Shown piece by piece: positions 6,434-10,749 of a stretch of 10,749 bases of DNA. Position 1 is the first letter of the stretch; each line of letters opens with the position of its first letter. The notes beneath the pieces were generated by a model that saw only the letters and a program-made list of their open reading frames with translations, was not told the origin of the DNA and ran no database searches. The stretch comes from an uncultured Clostridia bacterium (lineage in GTDB: Bacteria; Bacillota; Clostridia; Oscillospirales; Acutalibacteraceae): contig CAJFUH010000212.1 in assembly GCA_904420155.1 (NCBI GenBank), positions 1 through 10,749 of the forward strand. The letters run 5' to 3'. Both the position numbers and the translations under genes were made by a program.

Positions 6434-6514
6434 TTATTTGCGTTTCTTTACTACCGCAACAATGACTGCAATGACTACAACAACAGCTGCGGCAATGGCG
6501 ATAACCCAACCCAT
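6434..6514 (-). CDS. 26-aa single-helix membrane peptide
   Basis: A complete small gene: ATG at 6514, stop TAA at 6434. The peptide starts M-G-W-V-I-A-I, continues as an uninterrupted run of Ala, Val and Ile (about 20 residues, one membrane span) and ends with the basic tail KKRK, predicting a cytoplasmic C-terminus. The ribosome binding site GAAAGGAGGA (6521-6530) is near-perfect at seven bases from the ATG, the strongest argument that it is translated. It lies 63 bp after the two-helix protein gene and in the same direction. No family is recognised. It could be a regulator of a membrane protein, a stress-induced peptide, or a toxin-like peptide; nothing here decides between them. Confidence 0.7.
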   Translation of the reverse strand: MGWVIAIAAAVVVVIAVIVAVVKKRK

Positions 6515-6577
6515 TGTTCTTCCTCCTTTCTTGAAGCTGTATTTTTGATAATAGCTTCTATATCTATCTCATCCCGC

Positions 6578-7102
6578 TCATCCCGCCTCGTCGAGCAGAC
6601 CGTTGGCCTTTTCACAGACGGTATAGAGCTCGTCATATTTGGAATCGATCAGGGGCGTCACCGCCACAGTCTTTTTCTTCTCAATAAAACGGTACAAGAA
6701 GTAGGGCAACAGCCAGCCGATAAATGCAGGTATTGCAAGGATAATACATGGGACAAGCATTCCAGATGTGATCGAAAAGACCGAACCGGCCATAAAGGCA
6801 GTACCGACAATGCCAACGATATAGGCCACAATGGAGGCCTTTATCCGTTTCGAGGATTCCAACGATACAATATCTGAAACAACTGCGTCAAACTGGCGCT
6901 GCAACCGGGTCAGTTCCGCTTTATTGCGAATCTTGCGATCTCGCTTAAACTTCATGGTAACTGAATCCGGCTTGCCTAAAGACGAGTAGGAATCCTCCAG
7001 CTTCCATCCGAAATTCTCATATCCATCTGCATAAACAGAGGACATCCCGCTTTTTACAGCAATCTCCTGATATTCGTATCCCACGAAAGCCTTATTGCGC
7101 AT
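6578..7102 (-). CDS. Two-helix membrane protein, paralog of the kinase-linked protein
   Basis: This 174-residue protein has a soluble N-terminal half (FVGYEYQEIAV at 6-16; YENFGW at 28-33), a basic conserved motif (MKFKRDRKIRNKAELTRLQR, 50-69), a short helical region, two membrane segments (about 89-111 and 115-138, including IVGIVGTAFMAGS and FIGWLLPYFLYR) and a cytoplasmic tail ending CEKANGLL. It is clearly homologous along its full length to the product at 9445-9966. Its start lies one base after the stop of the gene at 7104, with AAGGAGG inside that gene's end, so the two are coupled. I do not know a named family; a cell-envelope role is inferred from context. Confidence 0.85.
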   Translation of the reverse strand: MRNKAFVGYEYQEIAVKSGMSSVYADGYENFGWKLEDSYSSLGKPDSVTMKFKRDRKIRNKAELTRLQRQFDAVVSDIVSLESSKRIKASIVAYIVGIVGTAFMAGSVFSITSGMLVPCIILAIPAFIGWLLPYFLYRFIEKKKTVAVTPLIDSKYDELYTVCEKANGLLDEAG

Positions 7103-7103
7103 T

Positions 7104-7469
7104 CTATGCGTCCTCCTTTTTTTGCATCACATCGTCGCTCAGTCGCATGATTTCAGCGGCATACTTTTTCTTCCGGCTGCTGGTGATCAGATGATAAACA
7201 AGGAATGCCAGTAAAAGAACGACTAATCCAGGGATGCTGAGGGCCAAGCCCATCGTCATGTCACCCCAAACCATTACCAGCGACATCCCAGCGCCCATCA
7301 CAAGGGCCCCAATAATACCAAGAATGCTTCCGACAATCTTTCCTGGCAGTTTTACCTTGCTGTCCAATTTTTGAAGCTGCTCCATTTTGTTTTCCTCACG
7401 ACTGACATACTGCCGGCGGATATTCTCAGCTTTTTGCTGGTCTTGTGCATTTGCTCTGTATTCGCTCAT
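7104..7469 (-). CDS. Small membrane protein with two helices
   Basis: The 121-residue protein has a polar, charged N-terminus likely to be helical (residues about 1-40, rich in Gln, Glu, Arg), two membrane segments (about 43-68, glycine-rich with IIGALVMGAGMSLVMVWG, and 73-95, LSIPGLVVLLLAFLVYH) and a basic cytoplasmic tail (SSRKKKYAAEIMRLSDDV). Similar small proteins with a KKKYAAEI-like tail are common in Clostridia but have no established function that I can vouch for. It is the first gene after the shared promoter at 7511-7566 and has a good AAAGGAG ribosome binding site. Confidence 0.85.
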   Translation of the reverse strand: MSEYRANAQDQQKAENIRRQYVSREENKMEQLQKLDSKVKLPGKIVGSILGIIGALVMGAGMSLVMVWGDMTMGLALSIPGLVVLLLAFLVYHLITSSRKKKYAAEIMRLSDDVMQKKEDA

Positions 7470-7510
7470 TATTCTCTACTCCTTTTGCAATTGATTTGTT
7501 GTATGCCTGT

Positions 7511-7566
7511 ATTATACAGGGCATTTGTTTATCGAATGCTTGAATTGTGTTTGCGCAAAATTAATC
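7511..7566 (-). promoter_or_regulatory. Shared regulated promoter, copy 2 (small membrane protein chain)
   Basis: GATTAAT (7560-7566), 7 nt, the 20-nt block AAACACAATTCAAGCATTCG (7533-7552), ATAAACAA (7525-7532), 8 nt, -10 TATAAT (7511-7516). The central 28 nt are identical to copy 3 at 8423. The AAACA element recurs 22 bp apart (about two helical turns), a layout seen for dimeric response regulators. There is no -35 consensus. Confidence 0.8.
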
Positions 7567-7670
7567 AAAAAGTTTTTTCAATAACAGCGGGGAGAGCACT
7601 TTCACAAGAGAATGGTTCATCGCTGGGAAGAAATCCAGCCGATGACTTTGCAATTATGCTGCCCGGTAAT

Positions 7671-7704
7671 AAAAAAGGAGCAAAGATTTTTGCTTTGCTC
7701 CTTT
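7671..7704 (-). terminator. Strong rho-independent terminator
   Basis: AAAGGAGCAAAG (7674-7685) and CTTTGCTCCTTT (7693-7704) form a perfect 12-bp stem with a 7-nt loop, followed on the minus strand by a T-run. It lies 12 bp after the stop of the gene at 7716-8045 and closes that unit. Confidence 0.9.
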
Positions 7705-7715
7705 AAGAAATGATA

Positions 7716-8045
7716 TCATGCAAATAAAAGATTGAGTGCCGGAAAACCGCCGTTTGAAAAGTAAACGATTGCGATAACAACAACTGCGATCACCAATGCA
7801 ATGGCACCGATGATATATTTAACCTTACCCGCGAAAATTCCCTTGGCAATTTGCTTAGGCCAGAGTAGCAAGGTCACAGCGATGGACAGGAACAGTGCTG
7901 CAATAAATACCGCTGCAGATGCAAATCCCAACGAGATATTTGCAAAGAATAACACGATGGAGCCGATGATACCAACCACGCCAATTCCCCAGGCCAAATA
8001 TTTCATGCCGATGAGTAAACCGTCAATCAGTTTGAAAAGTCCCAT
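7716..8045 (-). CDS. Small three-helix membrane protein
   Basis: The 109-residue protein is almost entirely hydrophobic: about 14-35 (YLAWGIGVVGIIGSIVLFFA), 38-62 (with FIAALFLSIAVTLLL) and 75-95 (IIGAIALVIAVVVIAIVYF), separated by a short polar loop WPKQIAKGIFAGKVK. The family is not recognised. The ATG has a very good GGAGGT ribosome binding site. It follows the 71-residue gene by 51 bp and precedes a terminator, so it ends the unit started at 8423-8478. Given its neighbours, a role at the cell membrane under envelope stress is plausible but unproven. Confidence 0.8.
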   Translation of the reverse strand: MGLFKLIDGLLIGMKYLAWGIGVVGIIGSIVLFFANISLGFASAAVFIAALFLSIAVTLLLWPKQIAKGIFAGKVKYIIGAIALVIAVVVIAIVYFSNGGFPALNLLFA

Positions 8046-8096
8046 TTTAATATTACCTCCGTATCTGTGATATGTAGTTAATGTACAACTTCCAAG

Positions 8097-8312
8097 TCAT
8101 GTCTCTTCTTTGGAAGAAGCTTCGGTTGAATCCGAAGCATCTGAGGATTCTGCTTTTTTGTTCTTTGCCTTAGCTTTATCATCAAGGTCGTTTAAGACGT
8201 CTTTTACAGTTTCAGCGCCTTCTTTAAAACCTTTAATCAATGCACCACCAGCAACGACTGCTCCCATAGTAAGAAGGCCGGTCGCACCGATTACCATTTT
8301 GACAAATCCCAA
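8097..8312 (-). CDS. Small single-helix protein with acidic, serine-rich tail; start uncertain
   Basis: About 71 residues: one glycine-rich hydrophobic segment (IGATGLLTMGAVVAGGALI), a region of mixed charge (GFKEGAETVKDVLNDLDDKA) and a hydrophilic Ser/Glu/Asp tail. The family is not recognised. The start is a problem: the excellent GAAAGGAGGT site (8347-8356) is about 35 bases before the TTG at 8312, and the ATG/TTG codons near it (8346, 8334) are one base out of frame. The frames meet at an A/T homopolymer tract at 8311-8323, so the real gene may begin at 8346 or 8334 with one base miscounted, or at the ATG at 8297 behind a weak GGGA. It is first in the unit from the promoter at 8423. Confidence 0.65.
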   Translation of the reverse strand: MGFVKMVIGATGLLTMGAVVAGGALIKGFKEGAETVKDVLNDLDDKAKAKNKKAESSDASDSTEASSKEET

Positions 8313-8355
8313 AAAATTTTTTTCTACTGCACAACTGATAAGTCATACCTCCTTT

Positions 8356-8372
8356 CATCAATCTCTTTGATG
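8356..8372 (-). repeat. Small hairpin abutting the ribosome binding site
   Basis: CATCAA and TTGATG (8356-8361, 8367-8372) form a perfect 6-bp stem with a 5-nt loop in the leader of the 71-residue protein, ending at the first base of GAAAGGAGGT. It could stabilise the leader or tune translation; no evidence beyond position. Confidence 0.3.
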
Positions 8373-8422
8373 GACCTTGTTGGTTTCGATGTTCGTTGCT
8401 CCCTTTGCGACTTTGTGTTCCT

Positions 8423-8478
8423 ATTATAGAGACACTTTGTTTATCGAATGCTTGAATTGTGTTTATAAAAAATTAATC
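8423..8478 (-). promoter_or_regulatory. Shared regulated promoter, copy 3 (small-protein pair)
   Basis: GATTAAT (8472-8478), 7 nt, the 20-nt block AAACACAATTCAAGCATTCG (8445-8464), ATAAACAA (8437-8444), 8 nt, -10 TATAAT (8423-8428). The central block is identical to copy 2. Transcription would begin near 8416, giving a leader of about 100 nt before the 71-residue protein. Confidence 0.8.
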
Positions 8479-8531
8479 GAAAGAATTGTGACATCAAAGA
8501 AAGTGCTGGATTCTCAAACAAATAGACGGAT

Positions 8532-9233
8532 TCATTCATCTTCCAGCAACAAGGTGAGAGAAGGAATGTTTTCAGTCAGAAATTCCGTACAGCGGAATAC
8601 CTCTCCATCTGCTTCCAGCTTATGGCCGCTGATCTCTTTTCCTTCCTCCCAACCGAGACAGATTCCGGTTTCTTGATCCACACAGAATTGATAGGTCACC
8701 GAAAAGTTCCCTGCGCCAGTTTCTATCTTATACACAGCGCATTCTCTACCGGAGACAACCTGTTCCCCCGTGCTTTCCATTCCGGGGACAAACCGGTCTT
8801 CGGATTTTTCCGCGTATTCCATAAACTTTTCTGTCACATTTTCTACGTAGGTGGCGTTGTAAAGAGTATCTGGATCATGGGTCAAAAAGTTTCCATTTTC
8901 ATCTGGCTGATAGAGGATATAGTTATTTCCGTCGGCAAGGAAAAGCATTTCCTCCTCGCTGGAATGAAAATAAATATTCCCGTCTGCATCTTTGGTTTTT
9001 TGAATAGTGTGAATAACACCTTCCGCCGATTCAATCTCATAGGTAATACTGTACTGTTCCGGCATCATTGCAGTCTTGGGAATGTTCTCCGGCACCTCGC
9101 TGGTAGACATATTTGTTGCCTCACTCGACACATTTGTTTCTGCATTTCTCGCCGGAGTAACGGAACAGCCGGCAAAGGAAATTAGCATTGCACCGGCAAG
9201 TGCAGCCGGGAAAATAAGATTTCGCATTTTCAT
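8532..9233 (-). CDS. Secreted lipoprotein of unknown function
   Basis: The 233-residue product starts MKMRN, followed by a hydrophobic signal segment and a lipobox ending SFAGC (Cys23), so it should be lipid-anchored on the outer face of the membrane. Residues 24-50 form a Ser/Thr/Asn-rich linker. The remainder alternates short strands (YSITYEIESAEGVIHTI, GNIYFHSSEEEMLFLADGNN, FSVTYQFCVDQETGICLGWE), which suggests a LolA/LppX-like half-barrel of the kind seen in many envelope lipoproteins; this fold is inferred, not demonstrated. Phe at -3 of the lipobox is slightly unusual. The start is fixed by GGAGG eight bases upstream; a longer frame to 9437 runs through the promoter. It is a single-gene unit behind the promoter at 9287. 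Confidence 0.85.
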   Translation of the reverse strand: MKMRNLIFPAALAGAMLISFAGCSVTPARNAETNVSSEATNMSTSEVPENIPKTAMMPEQYSITYEIESAEGVIHTIQKTKDADGNIYFHSSEEEMLFLADGNNYILYQPDENGNFLTHDPDTLYNATYVENVTEKFMEYAEKSEDRFVPGMESTGEQVVSGRECAVYKIETGAGNFSVTYQFCVDQETGICLGWEEGKEISGHKLEADGEVFRCTEFLTENIPSLTLLLEDE

Positions 9234-9286
9234 GGGTAAGACCTCCGTTTCTAAATTTGGTATCAGATTTCCCATCCGACATCCAT

Positions 9287-9342
9287 ATAGTACCGGGTAA
9301 TTGTTTATAATATCGTTCAGAATTGTTTGAATTAAATTAATC
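9287..9342 (-). promoter_or_regulatory. Shared regulated promoter, copy 4 (lipoprotein)
   Basis: GATTAAT (9336-9342), 7 nt, a 20-nt block starting AAACAATTCTGAACG (9309-9328), ATAAACAA (9301-9308), 8 nt, -10 TACTAT (9287-9292). Spacing is the same as in the other copies. Together with copy 1 it defines CTGAA/TTCAA as the conserved inner part of the block. The predicted start of transcription is about 45 nt before the lipoprotein ATG. Confidence 0.75.
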
Positions 9343-9395
9343 AGAATTTTTTTGAAAGTTGTCCATAGCTTTTTATCTGTCGCAGGTAAAGAACG

Positions 9396-9428
9396 CAAAA
9401 AGCCGGTATCCGAATTCCGGATACCGGC
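9396..9428 (-). terminator. Strong rho-independent terminator after the kinase unit
   Basis: GCCGGTATCCG (9402-9412) and CGGATACCGGC (9418-9428) form a perfect 11-bp GC-rich stem with a 5-nt loop, followed on the minus strand by TTTTTG. It lies 16 bp after the stop of the gene at 9445. Confidence 0.92.
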
Positions 9429-9444
9429 CGAGAGCAATCATCTG

Positions 9445-9966
9445 CTATAGCAAAGAATGCCCCTTTTCACATATGTCGTAAATTTCGTTCTGCTTTGCTT
9501 CAATCATGGGCTGAATTTTCTTTGTCTGCCTTACCGCAATGCGTCGATACAGAAAGTAAGGCAGCGCCCATCCAATGAACCCAGGAACTGCTAAAAGAAT
9601 ACAAAGGAGAATCATCGGTGGCTCATGCGTCACCGCAAAAGTAGACCCTGCCATAAAAGCTGTGCCAATTATTCCAACAATCAAAGCCCAGATAGATGCG
9701 ACCGATGTTTTTGCTTTCTCCAATGCTTCGATTTCTTTGGCACAGGATTCAAAATGACGCTGGAGGCGCGTCAGTTCCATTTTGTTGACGATTTTCCGAT
9801 CCCGTTTCATGCGGAGCGTGGTATGATGTAATCCACTGACAGTGGGCATATTGGCATCTGCCTGCCATCCAAAGCTCTCATAACAGTCCATATATAGGGA
9901 GATCTTATTGGTAGGTGCGGTGATCTCCTTGTATTCGTATCCTACAAAATCTTTTTGTTCACTCAT
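9445..9966 (-). CDS. Two-helix membrane protein coupled to the histidine kinase
   Basis: The 173-residue protein shares with the product at 6578-7102 the N-terminal FVGYEYKEI (7-15), YESFGW (29-34), the basic motif MKRDRKIVNKMELTRLQR (53-70), two membrane segments (about 89-113, with IVGIIGTAFMAGS, and 117-141, with FIGWALPYFLYRR) and a tail ending CEKGHSLL. Its ATG overlaps the kinase stop codon (ATGA), so the two are made together, which suggests the protein acts with the kinase, for instance as a modulator or accessory sensor; that role is inference. No named family is recognised. A strong terminator follows, making this the last gene of the two-component operon. Confidence 0.88.
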   Translation of the reverse strand: MSEQKDFVGYEYKEITAPTNKISLYMDCYESFGWQADANMPTVSGLHHTTLRMKRDRKIVNKMELTRLQRHFESCAKEIEALEKAKTSVASIWALIVGIIGTAFMAGSTFAVTHEPPMILLCILLAVPGFIGWALPYFLYRRIAVRQTKKIQPMIEAKQNEIYDICEKGHSLL

Positions 9967-10749
9967 TGATTTATTTCCTCCCTATGAAATGACGCAGGCA
10001 GCCGAACGGTAAAAGTACTGCCTTGACCGATACGGCTTTTCACGGTAATGGTGCCGTCGGAAAGCTGCAAAATCCGCTGTACCAGCGCGAGTCCAAGCCC
10101 GTTTCCTTCAGTAGAATGGGATGTGTCGCCCTGGTAAAACTTATCGTAAATATGGCGCATAGTCTCTTCGTCAATCCCGCAGCCGGTATCTGAAACAGAA
10201 ATCACAATTTCCTTTTCATCGGACGTCTGCGTTAGTGTTATGGTACCGCCTGCCGGTGTAAATTTGACGGCGTTGGAGAGCAGATTCGTCCAGACGAGCT
10301 CCAAAAGCCCCGGATCGGCCTCAACCATCACGCGGTCTTCTATGTCTGCAACAAATTCAAGGTCTTTATTTTCCCATGCATCCTCGAACTGCAAAGCGCA
10401 GTCGCATAGTTGCTGGCACAAATTGTAGTGTTCAGGCGCAGGACGGATGGTTTGTTTTTCCAATTTGTTCAATTTGAGAATATTAGTAATCAGGTTGGAA
10501 AGCTTTCTGGTGGATTGTAAAATAGAGTCCGTATATTCCCGACGCTTTTCTTCTGTGATATCTTCTTTTTGCAAAAGCTGGGCGCAGTTCTGAATCACAG
10601 CCAGCGGCGTCTTCATCTCGTGGGAAACGTTGGAGAAGAAGTCGGTCTTGAGCGTTTCGATGCTTCCAAGTTCCTCTACCATAGTATTGAAATCCAATAT
10701 CATAACGTCGAGATAATCCAGCTTGTCGGCAGTATGCAGAGGCGGAACA
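9963..10749 (-). CDS. Sensor histidine kinase, C-terminal part (continues off the right edge)
   Basis: The reading frame is open to the right edge, so the 5' part (sensor and membrane segments) is missing; 261 residues are visible. A probable HAMP end (DYLDVMILDFNTMVEELGSI, about 11-30) leads into the dimerisation domain with the phosphorylated histidine in FFSNVSHEMKTPLA (His about 43). The ATPase domain has the N-box NLLSNAVKF (about 155), G1 DTGCGID (about 187), F-box YDKFYQGD and G2 GNGLGLALV (about 215): all catalytic motifs are present. It should phosphorylate a response regulator, whose gene would be expected just upstream, beyond the edge. The stop codon overlaps the start of the two-helix protein gene. 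Confidence 0.95.
   Translation of the reverse strand, partial: VPPLHTADKLDYLDVMILDFNTMVEELGSIETLKTDFFSNVSHEMKTPLAVIQNCAQLLQKEDITEEKRREYTDSILQSTRKLSNLITNILKLNKLEKQTIRPAPEHYNLCQQLCDCALQFEDAWENKDLEFVADIEDRVMVEADPGLLELVWTNLLSNAVKFTPAGGTITLTQTSDEKEIVISVSDTGCGIDEETMRHIYDKFYQGDTSHSTEGNGLGLALVQRILQLSDGTITVKSRIGQGSTFTVRLPASFHREEINQ

Noticed and set aside
7619..7644. Imperfect hairpin (ATCGCTGG with CCAGCCGAT) between a promoter and the terminator at 7671
   Set aside because: The arms do not match well, no T-run follows, and it lies between two units without an assigned role.
4668..9342. The four repeated 56-bp blocks read as a CRISPR array or dispersed insertion elements
   Set aside because: They are kilobases apart, always just before a gene start, and conserved only at fixed promoter positions, which fits regulatory sites.

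Overview
The window looks like chromosomal DNA of a low-to-mid GC Firmicute, most likely a gut Clostridia (Lachnospiraceae or Oscillospiraceae type). The evidence is strong GGAGG-type Shine-Dalgarno sites, consensus -10 boxes, a TnpV protein typical of clostridial mobile elements, and the style of the histidine kinase and small membrane proteins. Every supported gene lies on the minus strand, so transcription runs from high to low coordinates.

Right part (about 4.5-10.75 kb): the 3' end of a sensor histidine kinase enters from the right edge and overlaps (ATGA) a two-helix membrane protein; a strong terminator follows. Next come three more transcription units: a lipoprotein; a pair of small membrane proteins; and a chain of two small membrane proteins, a 26-aa hydrophobic peptide missed by length cut-offs, and a lipocalin-like (AttH/CrtC-type) protein. 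An ABC ATPase further left forms a fourth unit. Each of these four units (lipoprotein, small-protein pair, chain, ABC ATPase) is preceded by the same promoter architecture: GATTAAT, 7 nt, a 20-nt AAACA-starting block, ATAAACAA, 8 nt, then a -10 box, with identical spacing in all four copies and no consensus -35. The second gene of the chain is a paralog of the protein coupled to the kinase. I read this as a local, probably two-component-controlled regulon of cell-envelope proteins. The kinase link is inference; the shared promoter is directly visible. Between the ABC unit and the lipocalin-like gene lies a small membrane-protein gene that appears frameshifted.

Middle (3.1-3.7 kb): a tnpV gene and the tail of another gene, probably from a mobile element, abut the 3' end of the ABC ATPase gene. 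The normal C-terminus appears replaced and no permease gene follows, so the ABC system looks broken by an insertion or deletion.

Left part (0.2-3.0 kb): an AraC-type regulator with its own promoter, then a DUF1349 protein and an MFS permease separated by one base behind another good promoter. This is probably a carbohydrate-responsive uptake module. At the far left a consensus promoter, a palindromic operator-like site and a ribosome binding site point to a gene that starts at base 29 and runs off the left edge.
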